From Dryomyza anilis (Eukaryota > Arthropoda > Insecta > Diptera > Dryomyzidae), in contig OX638131.1 in NCBI GenBank assembly GCA_951804985.1, positions 89,416,349 to 89,480,348 of the forward strand: a stretch of DNA of 64,000 nt, in the 5' to 3' direction. Positions 23,766 through 34,796 of the stretch are shown here, piece after piece (within the stretch, counting starts at the first letter, position 1; each line of letters begins with the position of its first letter). The notes beneath the pieces were generated by a model. It was not told the DNA's origin. It saw nothing but the letters and a program-made list of their open reading frames with translations, and did not search any database. Made by a program: the position numbers and the translations under genes.

Positions 23766-26043
23766 GGGGCGATTATCACAAGGCAACGTGTCTGAGTGCT
23801 TCAACATGGCGAAGCCAGCGCAATTCTTGTCGGTGTCGTCTCAAGTCAACTCACTGGTCACCAGAATTGGCAAATTGTCAAATGGTGACACCTTCACTTC
23901 GGTGGAAGTCCTCCTCGTGGAAGTCCCTCGAAACGGCGCTCTACACCATCCGGTGTAGAAGTCGGCTAAAGTGAGTGGCGAGCATCTCCCTCAGAGTGAG
24001 GGTTCGTGCGTTGGGTTTGGGTCCCACCATGGAAAAAACCTATGCGCCCAATGAAAACAAAAAAGAAGCCTCGGATAACGACCGATTACAACGATGACGA
24101 CACACGCAAACGTTTTAAGGACCATGATTTATGGATATGCACCTGGAATGTCCGGACCCTTTATAGGGAAGGTGCCTCTATCCAGCTGGCAGATGTCCTC
24201 GAAAAATATAAGGCTGACATCAACGCTATCCAGGAGATGCGATAGACGGGACAGGGCTGTTATAAACAAGCGTCCTGTGATATCTACTACAGCTGCCATG
24301 TGGAGAGACACGAAGTTGGATGAGGATTTGTGGTCGGCAAGAGACTCCGCCACCTTGTCTGTAGGTTCACACCCGTGGACGAAAGGCTGGCAACAATCCG
24401 CATGAAGGCTAAATATTTCCTTATCAGCCTAATTTGTGCACACGCTCCGACGAACGAGAAAGATGACGAGACAAAAGAGCGCTTCTACGAGCGCCTAGTT
24501 AACGCATACGAGCGCTGCCCCCGTCACGATATCAAAATCGTGCTAGGCGATTTTAACGCCCAGGTGGGCAGAGAAGCCATCTATTGTCCCACAATCGGAA
24601 AATTTAGCCTCCATGCCAACACTTCCGATAACGGAACGAGGCTAATCGACTTCGCCGCAGCACGAAACATGGTAGTTAGTAGCACTAGATTCGAACATTT
24701 CGATATCCACAAGGCCACATGGTTGTCGCCCGATCAAAAAACTCGAAATCAAATTGATCACGTTGTGATTGACGGAAGGCACGCTTCAAGCGTGATGGAC
24801 GTACGCACTATCCGAGGTGCCAATATGGACTCGGATCATTACCTTGTAGCAGCCAAGGTCCGCACACGCTTAAGCGCTGCGAAGAACGTGCGGACCAAAC
24901 GCAGAGAAAGCTAGACATCGGAAAGCTGTAATCACAACAGACAACGCAAGCCTTTTCCACTCGATTCTCACACCTGCTTAGACAAAGCACTCCTCCTCTT
25001 AAGCGCGCAGTGGAACCATATCTCTGCTCTATGCGTACGGCTGCCGAAGAGGTGCTTGGATTCCAACGCCCCCTGAGGAATCAGTGGTATGACCAAGAGT
25101 GTCGCGCGGCCACTGCAGAGAAAGACGCTGCGTACAAATCCACCCTGCAGTCAGTAGCTACGCGAGCTGCGAAGGAGCGATACAAAGAGAAGAGGAAGGA
25201 AGAGAGACGTCTTTTCAGGCGTATAAAAAGCGAGGCAGAAAGACGTGAGTGTGAGGAGATTGAGATGCATGGGGACAGGAATGAGGCTCGAAAATTTTTC
25301 GAGAAAATAAGACGCCTAGCCGGAGGTTCAAAATCCGGAGCCTCTTCTTGTAAAGATGAGAACGGAAATCTAGTGACAGATATCCAGAGCACACTGAAGA
25401 TATGGACGGATCACATATGCCGACGATATTGATATCATTGTCAGGAGCACACGAGCAGTCAGCGCAGCATTCTCCAGATTGGAGAAAGAGTCGCGTCGAA
25501 TGGGTCTAGCGGTGAATGAGGACAACACGAAGTTCCTTGTGTCAACTAGCAAAAAAGAGTCCGTGCGTCTTGGACAAAAAGCTGATTTTGACACCCACAA
25601 GTTCGACATTGTGAAGGACTTCGTCTATCTGGGATCCAGCGTAAACAACAACAACGACGTCAGTCTGGAGATCAAACGGAGAATAACTCTTGCCAACAGG
25701 TGCTACTTTGGGCTCAGTAGGCAATTGAGAAGCAGAGCCCTCTCTCGCCGGACAAAAATAACGCTCTACAAGTCACTCATCATGCCCGTCCTACTTTATG
25801 GTGCAGAAACATAGACGCTGGCCTCCACCGATGAGAGAGTACTGGGAGCGTTCGAGAGAAAGATTCTGCGTAAAATCTTTGGCCCTATCTGCTTTGCTAA
25901 CGAGTATCGAATCAGGATGAACCACGAGCTGGCAACGCTTGGTATTTCTAACTGGAGTGAGCGCAGGTCCGACTGGCGCGGCTTCATCTCAGCGGTCAAA
26001 ACCGACCCACGGTTGTAAGGGCCATTTAAGTAAGTAAGTAAGT
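23766..26043 (+). mobile_element. RTE-type non-LTR retrotransposon, internally deleted
   Basis: Composition jumps sharply to GC-richer DNA near 23766 and back at about 26040. A 5' region, apurinic-type endonuclease, part of the reverse transcriptase and the 3' end are present, and it closes with a TAAG-repeat tail (26028-26042). The 5' boundary is approximate and I could not identify a target duplication. Two internal deletions distinguish it from the copy at 31823-33265. Confidence 0.88.
24042..25990 (+). pseudogene. RTE endonuclease/reverse transcriptase remnant
   Basis: First in-frame ATG at 24042. The endonuclease domain is readable: DLWICTWNVRTLYREG, then IKIVLGDFNAQVGREA, NQIDHVVIDGR and MDSDHYLVAAK, which match the apurinic endonuclease of RTE elements (often misannotated in insects as craniofacial development protein 2). 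There are in-frame stops at 24243 (TAG, probably from TGG) and about 24321 (TGA), a frameshift near 24905 and a TAA soon after. The connecting region ends at KIWTDH. The reading then jumps to ADDIDII, removing most of the RT fingers and palm. The thumb/C-terminal part (RITLANRCYFGLSRQLRSRA) follows, with a second deletion after NHEL. It cannot be active. Confidence 0.88.
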
Positions 26044-26546
26044 ATTAACATATATTTTTTACATTGGAAAAAAATACTTATTTTATTATAAACTAAATTA
26101 ATATATTTGTAATGCAAATTAAGTTACTATAATGGTGCTGTTTTTCCACAGAAAAACAAATATATTTATATTTTAAAACGATAATATTTTATATAATAAT
26201 TGCTTACCCAAGTAAAGCATATTCAAAATAATTTTAATTCACCGGGGGAAAAATGAATTTACAGCAAAAATTTTGCGATTGCAATCACACAACACACAGA
26301 GAAATTATCTTAGTATGATTCAGTGCTAGACTTTAAGATTCTAAAAAACACCTCTTACTCAGTTTTTTGAAATTTCCTATAGTTTTTGAGTTATTACTAA
26401 ACACAAATAAAATATATTAATTTTTGCAATCATAAATTTTCTAACTTTAATTGGCTTTTACCTTTATGTCCAAATTTTTTACTTATTTTGGTATTCTTTT
26501 CATTATGGTCATATATTATTATAAACTTAATAATTTTCAAAATCTA

Positions 26547-27030
26547 CACGGAGGGAAAAAAGTTCCAAATCCAGAAGGAATCAAGAAGTATACGGAGTGA
26601 TATACAGCTAAACCGATAAATGAATTTTCTTAGTTTTCAAAAAAATAACTAGGTAGAATTATTCTTGAATTCAGTTATTTATTTCTTAGGTCTCAAAAAT
26701 TAACTAAGTAGAATTGTTCTTAAATTCAGTTATTAATTTCTTAGGTATCTAAAATTTTGATGTTGTTTTCATCTTATGTTTTCATCCGATGTTGTTTCAT
26801 TTCTGCGAAGAATACCGCCACAATTTCGCGTGATTTTTTTGGTTTTCAAAAATCAATAAATTAACTTCTGTAAATCCAGTTGAATAAAGTTAGTTTATTT
26901 TTTTGACAACTAAGTAATTTGCGTTCTTAATATCCAGATGACAAATTCTTAAATTTTAGTTAGTCAAATTCTACTATTTTTCTATCTAACCGAATTCTTC
27001 CCGAGTTTTAGAATTTTCTTTCCCTCCGTG
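26547..27030. mobile_element. MITE with CACGGAGGGAAA ends
   Basis: Left end CACGGAGGGAAAAAAG, right end TTTTCTTTCCCTCCGTG, TA on both sides (26545-26546, 27031-27032). 484 bp with no coding capacity. It contains a tandem segment of about 59 bp (TCTTAG ... AACTARGTAGAATT ... TTCAGTTATT). Ends and TA duplication suggest Tc1/mariner mobilisation. A truncated left end with the same CACGGAGGG start is seen at about 27905. Confidence 0.8.
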
Positions 27031-27051
27031 TAGAAATTAAAAAAATTGTGT

Positions 27052-27271
27052 TGCAAGAGTGTCATAATAAAAAAAAATAATTTTGTAAAAAACACTTTTA
27101 AAGTTTTCAATTGACACTCACCTTGCAGATAAAAGGTATTGAGGTAACGTCATATTCTTTTCTTATGCGGTGAGTATAGAATATATGAATACGAATTTTT
27201 TACACTAGATAAAACATGATAATTCTGCATCATTAACTCAAAAATTTATATTTTTTTTTTTGACACTCTTG
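27052..27271. mobile_element. Small MITE-like inverted-repeat element
   Basis: CAAGAGTGTCA at the left is inverted as TGACACTCTTG at the right; the adjoining A-rich and T-rich runs extend the symmetry. About 220 bp. No clear target duplication. Confidence 0.5.
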
Positions 27272-27439
27272 TAGTAAATGAACGAAATGTTGCCTTAAAA
27301 CAGATTATTTATGGTGAATAGAAATTCTCTAATTTTTCTATATATTATATTTCTATATCTCTTAGAAATTTCTATTGTATTTCATTTAGAATACTTCAGC
27401 TAATATTTTGAAGTATATATAATAAAATTCAGATAGATC

Positions 27440-27530
27440 TAAAAATCATCTTCATATTGATGAATTTCGTCCTTCAAACAATGGATTCATTGAATTGAAG
27501 AATGATTCATCATATTGATAACTACAAAAC
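27440..27530. mobile_element. Fragment of the CACAG-ended MITE family
   Basis: ATATTGATGAATTTCGTCCTTC and GGATTCATTGAATTGAAGAA-like words match the outer part of the elements at 4475 and 38281. Terminal CACAG is absent. Confidence 0.5.
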
Positions 27531-27693
27531 AACATCAGATTAATGTACAAATACATAAAATACAACATAAGTATATCGTCGGTGATACTGCAACACCGCA
27601 TATCGACATTTTCGAATACCTCGTACAAATTGAAGAAACAAAACTATTTTCAATATCAATTTTGCGCTTACTTCATGCTCCTAAGACATCAAA

Positions 27694-27804
27694 AACGTCT
27701 TAGACCGACTATAATTTGGAAAATCCTAACTATTATAATAACACCTACTATAAAATATACCTACTTTAAAATTTCCCATGTGATCTAACCTTCCCAACTG
27801 GTTT
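27694..27804 (+). mobile_element. 3' fragment of DINE-like type II element
   Basis: TTAGACCGACTATAAT, ATTTCCCATGTGATC and CTTCCCAACTGG match the 3' end after 11980; the first arm of the hairpin is missing. Confidence 0.65.
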
Positions 27805-27959
27805 TATTTTTTCGTTGATTTAAAATGGAATATCCCTATATGTTTTAATTATGGACATTTTGACTTAAATTATTTTAGACAAAATGTCTTGTGTGGAAAT
27901 AATACACGGAGGGTTTTTACCATAACCAAGAAATTATTAATTGAGTTATACTATTAATT

Positions 27960-28046
27960 TGCTCACATTAATATCCCTACCAAGGTGTAGGTATTCCTTA
28001 GTCAGGCCTGACCGACATTAAGTCTGACTTAACTTCCCAATTCGTT
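27960..28046 (+). mobile_element. 3' fragment of DINE-like type I element
   Basis: ATTAATATCCCTACCAAGGTGTAGG, TTAGTCAGGCCTGACCGACA and CTTCCCAATTCG match the 3' end of the type I elements in a degenerate form. It lies about 180 bp past the lectin stop codon. Confidence 0.6.
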
Positions 28047-28227
28047 GACTTAATTCGATATCTTTTTTTAATCAAATGTTGTTTGTTTTAATGCATATTT
28101 TCTTTTCCATTATTTATTGTAAAATCAAGTAATTAGTAAAATCAAATTATTAACATAAACACATAAACTTCTTTAGATGATAACAGTATTCCAAATGTTA
28201 AACATTAACGTTATTTTGTAATTCAAT

Positions 28228-29146
28228 TCAAAGTTCACATATATATTGATTGAGTTCACTACAGTTACTGTGATTCATTTTATAATCTGATTTAAAATCA
28301 AGATTTAAACAATCGTCATTTGTCGATATCGTCGCATTCTTATAATTTATATAGGGTAATATTTGATCTGTATCCTCACGATACCAGGTATTTTGGCGTT
28401 TTTTTCCAGACAACCAATAGATGCCATTTCGATGTGCATTTAAGTGACCGCTTACTGCTTGCAAATCTGAATCTGATTCTAAAGTGGCCAATACCAAACC
28501 TTTGAAGCGGCATTGTTCGGCAGCTGTGGTGAAATTAACCTAAATAAATTTAAAGAGGTTAATAATTAAATTTAAATTATATTGAATCATTAAACTACAA
28601 AAAAGAAAAACTTATATTCTAATGAAATGTTTTTAAATTTCAATATTTCTTTCAGAAATCGAAATATAACAAATATCCACAAAAAAATGAGTTTTTATTA
28701 GTCTTTGGTGCATATTTACCTTTTCATCTCTCTCTGATATAAAATAATATTTACAGTCAATTAATGTCAATTGACTCACATCAATATTATACTTTGACAG
28801 TACAACATGATACGGATTGTGCAGATCATTATGCACTTGGGGTTGATCAAAAAAATTTTTAAATTCCTTATTTATTTTTGTTCCATCAGGTTGGAAATGT
28901 TTCCAAATACGTGCTTTTATATCGACAATATCATTGGACATATCATTAACTCGCAGATCCAATTCACTAAATCTATATAGTAGTTGGGAGATTTCAATAA
29001 AAATTAATTGAGTTTTATTTTATATATAAATAATATACGAACGTATTATAATCTTTACGGGTTAAATTAAAATGTTTCCTATGCTTCGGTGCTGCCGAAA
29101 AACTTTGCACTATAAAGCAACTAAAAATTAGAAATAAATACAGCAT
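28228..29146 (-). CDS. Secreted C-type lectin, three exons, 222 aa
   Basis: Exons on the minus strand: 29146-29043, 28972-28720, 28539-28228 (stop included). Introns are 70 and 180 nt; the second has a clean GTAAAT donor and TTTAG acceptor in phase 0, the first a weaker GTTCGT donor and ATATAG acceptor in phase 2. Residues 1-18 (MLYLFLIFSCFIVQSFSA) are a signal peptide. A polar region (35-85) precedes a C-type lectin-like fold at about 105-222: CKYYFISERDEKVNF, EQCRFKG, a YWLSG version of the WIG motif (160-164), DDCLNL and QYICEL. C129-C220 and C196-C212 fit the two canonical disulfides; C108 has no obvious partner. The calcium-site EPN/QPD motif is absent and WND is replaced by MNH, so calcium-dependent sugar binding is doubtful. 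Five N-glycosylation sequons (N27, N121, N187, N208, N211). Likely extracellular; immune or reproductive-tract roles are known in fly relatives but not shown here. An AATAAA lies about 110 nt past the stop. Confidence 0.85.
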
Positions 29147-29206
29147 TTGAGAATTTTATAAAGTGTAGAGTGTGACGAAACTAACTTGAGTAAAGGCTTT
29201 TAATTG

Positions 29207-29214
29207 CTTTTATA
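29207..29214 (-). promoter_or_regulatory. TATA box of the lectin gene
   Basis: TATAAAAG on the minus strand, 61 nt before the ATG. An initiator-like CTCAAGTT begins about 26 nt downstream, giving a start near 29188 and a leader of roughly 40 nt. Confidence 0.6.
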
Positions 29215-29529
29215 ACATTTCAAAGTCTATATATTATAAAAAAAGCGTTTCCTAAGAAATAACCATAGCTAAAGTAATTATAAGCTATGTAGTAGAATTG
29301 GTAGAAATTAGATATGTCCGAATACATGAAATCAGGCACTATGCGACAAGATATGTTTATAATAAACATAGTTTTATTCCAAACAACTAAGTAATCTTAA
29401 TGGCGATATATTTTAATTGTTTGCTAAATTTCTTAATTATCATATATGATATGTAAGATATATTTTTCATAACACATAGCGAAATTATTTGTTTGCATTA
29501 AACATTTTATGATTGCAATCATACTTACA

Positions 29530-30456
29530 TCTATATATATATAAAACTGTTGGTCCGTCTGTCTGTCGGTCTGTCTGTTTGTTCCAGCATCACGTCTAAA
29601 CCGCTGAACCGATTTAAATGAAATTTTGCACCAGGATACCGGAGGGTGTCATAGGCTATACATGGGCGGGTTTGGACAAAGGGGCGTGGCACCTCCCATA
29701 CAACCTAAACTTTCAAAACGACTAACTCGACACATACACAAGCTAAGAAGATTAAACAAAAAACTCAAATACAAAAATAAATATACAAAAGCAACCACAC
29801 CACATTAAAACTCACCACAATGAAACTCACCACACTAAAATTCACCACACTAAAATTCACCACACTAAAATTTACCACACTAAAACTCACCACACTAAAA
29901 CTTACTACACTAAAAATCACCACAATAAAATTCACCACATTGAAACTCACCACGATAAAATTCACCACACTAAAACTCACCACACTAGAACTCACCACAC
30001 TAGAACTCACCACACTAAAACTTACCACACTAAAACTCACCACACCAAAATTCACCTCACCTAAACTCACCACACTGAAACTCACCACATTAAAACTCAC
30101 CACATTAAAACTCACCACAGTAAAATTTCTACTGTGAAAAACTCTACGTGGAAGAATTCTACGGGAAAGAAATCTACCGGGAACAATTCTATCGGGATGA
30201 GTTTTACGGGAAGATTTCTTCCGGGAAGAATTCTAAATTATACGGGGCCATCTGAGAAAAAATTGTCTTTGAGAAAAGTTGTTTTGGCGGAGAATTATTA
30301 TTTGGCTACTACATTTATAAAACCAATAAAAAAAAACTTTCACAGCCAAGCTCGGGCCCCTGCTATAAATAATAAAATGTTTTTTATATTAATAAAACCG
30401 CTCCATATTTTTTAATTCACAAAATCTTGGCACGAGTCGTGCACAGGTCCAGCTAG
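29530..30456 (+). mobile_element. Non-autonomous Helitron, 927 bp
   Basis: Begins TCTATATATATATAAAAC after an A and ends with hairpin GCACGAGTCGTGC then ACAGGTCCAGCTAG before a T. A GTCY array (29555-29582) and CAGCATCACGTCTAAACCGC follow the 5' end. Same family as 14486-15544. The centre is the 15-bp minisatellite. It lies about 380 bp upstream of the lectin start codon. Confidence 0.87.
29797..30125 (+). repeat. 15-bp minisatellite inside Helitron
   Basis: About 22 units of CACCACACTAAAACT with variants. Long open frames on both strands here (for example a run of TTLK repeats) are translations of the repeat, not genes. Confidence 0.93.
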
Positions 30457-30874
30457 TTTACAATAGTTTCTTAATTTATTTAATGATTTTATTAAGTTTT
30501 TGAACCAAAGTTTAAGCAAGAAGAAATTTCTGAAGTCTGTTTGCAATCGTATAATATTTGTTTCCATACGTTATTTTACGTGAGTGTGGGCAAAACTAAT
30601 TCAATGCTTCACAGTGGTAATGAATGATTACGTATATGACGAATGTAGAAGGTTTACACGATGCGATATATTTACGGCAAACATGGATTTATTGGAACCG
30701 GCTTAAACTTCAAAAAGTTGTATTCTGTAATTAGTGGTAAATAGTTACTTCTTAAGAAAATAAATAAAAACAAAGTATGGTTGGTTAGTTGAGATAAATA
30801 GTCAAGTTACATTAAGTATCATACAAGATGCGATATGTTTACAGCAAACATATTTCTATTACATAATAAATAAA

Positions 30875-31376
30875 TCAATAAATAAATGAATAAATGAATA
30901 AATGAATAAATGAATAAATGAATAAATGAATAAATGAATAAATGAATAAATGAATAAATGAATAAATGAATAAATGAATAAATGAATAAATGAATAAATG
31001 AATAAATGAATAAATGAATAAATGAATAAATGAATAAATGAATAAATGAATAAATGAATAAATGAATAAATGAATAAATGAATAAATGAATAAATGAATA
31101 AATGAATAAATGAATAAATGAATAAATGAATAAATGAATAAATGAATAAATGAATAAATGAATAAATGAATAAATGAATAAATGAATAAATGAATAAATG
31201 AATAAATGAATAAATGAATAAATGAATAAATGAATAAATGAATAAATGAATAAATGAATAAATGAATAAATGAATAAATGAATAAATGAATAAATGAATA
31301 AATGAATAAATGAATAAATGAATAAATGAATAAATGAATAAATGAATAAATGAATAAATGAATAAATGAATAAATA
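30875..31376 (+). repeat. (AATAAATG)n microsatellite, about 490 bp
   Basis: An almost perfectly homogeneous 8-bp unit, around 60 copies, grading at both edges into AATA repeats. Near-perfect homogeneity implies recent expansion or assembly-sensitive sequence. Confidence 0.97.
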
Positions 31377-31472
31377 AATAAATTAATAATTTAATAAATA
31401 AATAAACAATTAAATAATTAAAAACAATTGATTAGTTGGAAGAAACTATATACACCGAAAACAAAACTGCAT

Positions 31473-31473
<1 letters not shown>

Positions 31474-31541
<68 letters not shown>

Positions 31542-31576
31542 ACAAATAAATAAATAAATAAATAAAAAAATAAATA
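31474..31576 (+). repeat. (AATA)n microsatellite
   Basis: About 24 tetranucleotide units with one AACA and one AAAA variant. A minus-strand frame of IYLF repeats is its translation. Confidence 0.95.
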
Positions 31577-31822
31577 CATATGTATTTGGACTTAAGTGGC
31601 TTTTCAGCTAAAACAAATATGAATGATATGCCTGCCAATGGCATATTTTATGATGTCATATAAACTCTTACTGCCTGAACAGAATACAGGCGGCGAGAGA
31701 AAAATGAGAGAGCGATCATCGGTATCTTCATCATGTGTCTGCCAATAATAAGCAGTTAGAAAATGATGTCTCTTCTCAGAGAGTTCATATGTGTATATTA
31801 CTCTCTCTGTAGAGTTGAAAAC

Positions 31823-33265
31823 CTGCCTGCAGAATTGTTTAAGACCGGAGGCGATGAGCTAATAGAGAGCATGCACGAGCTCGTAAGCAGAATATGGTCG
31901 GATGAAAGCATGTGACTGGAAAGTGACTGGAACCTCAGTGTACTCTGCTCAATCCCACTATCTGCGCCAACTACCGTGGGATCAGCCTACTCAATATCGC
32001 ATACAAGGTTCCATCGAGCGTATTAAGTGAAAGACTGAAGCCCATCGTCAACAGACTGATTGGACCTTATCAGTGCGGCTTCAGACCTGGAAAGTCCACC
32101 ATAGACCAGATGTTAACATTGCGCCTAATCCAGGAAAAGACCCTAGAAAAACAGATCGACACCTACCACCTATTAGTCGACTATAAAGCCGCCTTCGATA
32201 CACCGCAATGTCTGAGTTCGGTATACCTGCGAAACTTATAAGGCTTTGCAGGATGACCCTGAGCAACACACGTTGCTCAGTGAGAATAGGAAAAGACCTC
32301 TCCGAGCCATTTCATACCGAACGAGGTTTCAGACAGGGTGACTCCCTATCGTGCGACTTTTTTAAGTTATTGATGGAGAAAATAGTTCCAGCTGCCGAAC
32401 TCAGTCAAAGCGGCACTATCGTCAACAAAAGTGTCATGCTGCTCGCATATGCCGACGATATTGATATCATTGGCAGGAGCACACGAGCAGTCAGCGCAGC
32501 AATCTCCAGATTGGAGAAAGAGTCGCGTCGAATGGGTCTAGCGGTGAACGAGGACAAGACGAAGTTTCTTGTGTCAACCAGCAAAAAAGAGTCCGTGCGT
32601 CTTGGACAAAAAGCTGATTTTGACACCCACAAGTTCGACATTGTGAAGGACTTCGTCTATCTGGGATCCAGCGTAAACAGCAAGAACGACGTTAGCCTGG
32701 AGATTAAACGGAGAATAACTCTTGCCAACAGGTGCTACTTTGGGCTCAGTAGGCAATTGAGAAGCAGAGCCCTCTCTCGCCGTACAAAAATAACGCTCTA
32801 TAAGTCACTCATCATGCCCGTCCTACTTTATGGTGCAGAAACATGGACGCTGGCCTCCACCAATGAGAGAGTACTGGGAACATTCGAGAGAAAGATTCTC
32901 CGTAAAATCTTTGGCCCTATCTGCTTTGCTAACGAGTATCGAATCAGGATGAACCATGAGCTGTATGAGTTATTCGACGACATTGACATAGTCAAGCGCA
33001 TCAAGATCCAGCGGCTTCGCTGGCTAGGTCATGTCGAACGAATGGATGAAAACACTCCAGCCAAGAAGGTGCTTGAATCAAAACTCGAAGGTGGACAGCG
33101 TAGAAAAGGGCGTCCAAATCTGCGTTGGAAAGAGCAAGTTTAGGACAACCTGGCAACGCTTGGTATTTCCAACTGGCGTCAGCGCGCGCAAAGTAGATCC
33201 GACTGGCGCGGCTTCATCTCAGCGGCCAAAACGACCCACGGTTGTAAGGGCCATTTAAGTAAGTA
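31823..33265 (+). mobile_element. 5'-truncated RTE non-LTR retrotransposon
   Basis: Flanked by a 12-bp target duplication with one mismatch: AGAGTTGAAAAC (31811-31822) and AGAGATGAAAAC (33266-33277). It starts within the RT coding region (CTGCCTGCAGAATTG, LPAEL) and ends in GGCCATTTAAGTAAGTAAG. 5' truncation, TAAG tail and duplication are typical of target-primed reverse transcription. Confidence 0.93.
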
Positions 33266-33267
33266 AG
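31823..33267 (+). pseudogene. RTE reverse transcriptase, truncated and broken
   Basis: Readable in pieces: LPAELFKTGGDELIES, a scrambled short duplication near 31912, then NYRGISLLNIAYKV and GPYQCGFRPGKSTIDQML, a frame break near 32200, then one long frame from about 32208. That frame has GFRQGDSLSCDFF, the catalytic box AYADDIDIIG, KDFVYLGSSV, LLYGAETWTL and LRWLGHVERM. A TAG at 33141-33143 interrupts the frame, probably from a TGG. The frame then continues in register (DNLATLGISNW) to a TAA inside the TAAG tail, so the intact family has essentially no 3' UTR. Related in the RT part to the copy at 23766-26043. Confidence 0.9.
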
Positions 33268-33316
33268 AGATGAAAACTTCTATTTTCACGTTTTTATTTT
33301 CCATACCAAAAATTCA

Positions 33317-33371
33317 GTTGGTGCAATTAGTTGGTTCAATTAGTTGGTTCAATTAGTTGGCTTCACTAGTT
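33317..33371 (+). repeat. 13-bp minisatellite
   Basis: Four units of GTTGGTTCAATTA, the first and last with substitutions. Confidence 0.85.
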
Positions 33372-33689
33372 ATTATTTCGGTCAGATATATGGGTTTTTA
33401 CTTTATACCTTCTCACTTTTGCGGTCGTCCGCCGTGTGTCTGATCGTATGTGTGAAAAAACAGTTTTTGCAATGTGTAGCCAACGATTTCGTTTAGAGGT
33501 ACACGACGAACGACCTTCCGTATTACGTTCATCGTGTGTTCACAGTAATATTAAATAATATAAATAGAAGCAAAAAAAAGAAAACAATAATACAACGTGT
33601 AGTCAATTTAAGTGAAATAAAATAAAATGTATTTAAAAACTAACAAAATGTAGTAAATCAACATTTTTTTAAAACAAAGACATAAATTG

Positions 33690-34480
33690 CAAATGTTTCG
33701 ATAATCACGTAATTATATCTAAGTGATATTGACTGCTAATCATAAATGATTGCAGCGAACATAACTTTTGTATAATTAACTAATTAATCTTTAAATTTTT
33801 TTTTAATCTTAATTGTGGTAATTACATATCAATAAATAATAATAAAGACTATTGATTATTTAGTAAAACAGTTTGTTTATAGCTAAGGAAATTTAATGAT
33901 GTAAAAATAATATATTTTAGATTTATGTGATGAGTGTAGAAAAGCAACGATAAAATATGTTTATAGCAAAAAAAAAAAGATTATATCCAATATTTTTGGT
34001 AATCACATAAATAAATCAAAAGTGAAAATTACTAAGTAGAAAGTAATTGACTAAGTAATATAATTATACAAGAAATTATTAATAAGTTTTCTGCAATCAT
34101 ATTTATTATAAATGTTTGCGGTAATCACATACTTATGTCCATAGTATATATGACAAAGTTATTGACTAAAAAATGTGTGACAAAAATATAAAACCATAAA
34201 ATAGACCATTAAATATGTTTACAGTTAACATAGTTATTATGAATGTTTGTGGTAAACGGATAATTATATCTAAAGTGAAATTGACTAAGTAACAAGGAAG
34301 TAGAGGTAGAGTAAATAAAAATAAAACCATAACTTATTTAATTCTATACAAATCATCTATGCAAATCATATATGCAATCAAAAACTGTGTTTGCTGCAAA
34401 CATTACATTTTGCAAACAACTAAATAATCATTCTTCTTGTTTGTAGTAATCATAAAATTATTTCGTATGCCTTATGAGAA
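33690..34480 (+). repeat. Diverged tandem repeat, unit near 127 bp
   Basis: The word ATGTTTGCGGTAATCACATA and a following AAGTGAAATTGACTAAGTA recur at about 33690, 33984, 34112, 34239 and (partly) 34437. The 34112 and 34239 copies are 127 bp apart. Each unit also has a TGTTTACAG/GCAAACATA palindrome-like word that is also scattered at 29350, 30660 and 30830. Confidence 0.65.
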
Positions 34481-34796
34481 AAAGAGAGACTCATATAAAG
34501 ATTATAATTAACAATGACAACTTTAACAATTTTGTTAATTATGTTTAATGCTTAATGCTTTAATGTTTAATGCTGAAATAGTTTCGACTTGTTTTCTTTA
34601 TGTTCTACAATACGATTATATACCTGCAGCAAAATATGCAATGAACGTTGCAGTAGAGCAAAGAGCAACGCATTTATCGAAAAATGTGCAAAAAATGTCA
34701 GAATTTAAACCCTGTCTGACAGCTGGCAGTTTGCCGCGACGCGTCGGTCATGAGTGATGTCTGCATGACATCAACTGAAGCACTTAACGTGATACC

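Noticed and set aside
25081..25392. Minus-strand frames over the RTE copies
   Set aside because: They are antisense shadows of the retrotransposon coding region, also at 32081-32756.
29765..30137. Long frames on both strands with TTLK and VVSFSV repeats
   Set aside because: They are translations of the 15-bp minisatellite inside the Helitron; a 15-bp unit keeps any frame open.
31432..31644. Minus frame rich in IYLF repeats
   Set aside because: Translation of the AATA microsatellite.
34548..34757. 69-codon plus frame in less AT-rich DNA
   Set aside because: No signal peptide or domain, and no promoter element at a suitable distance.
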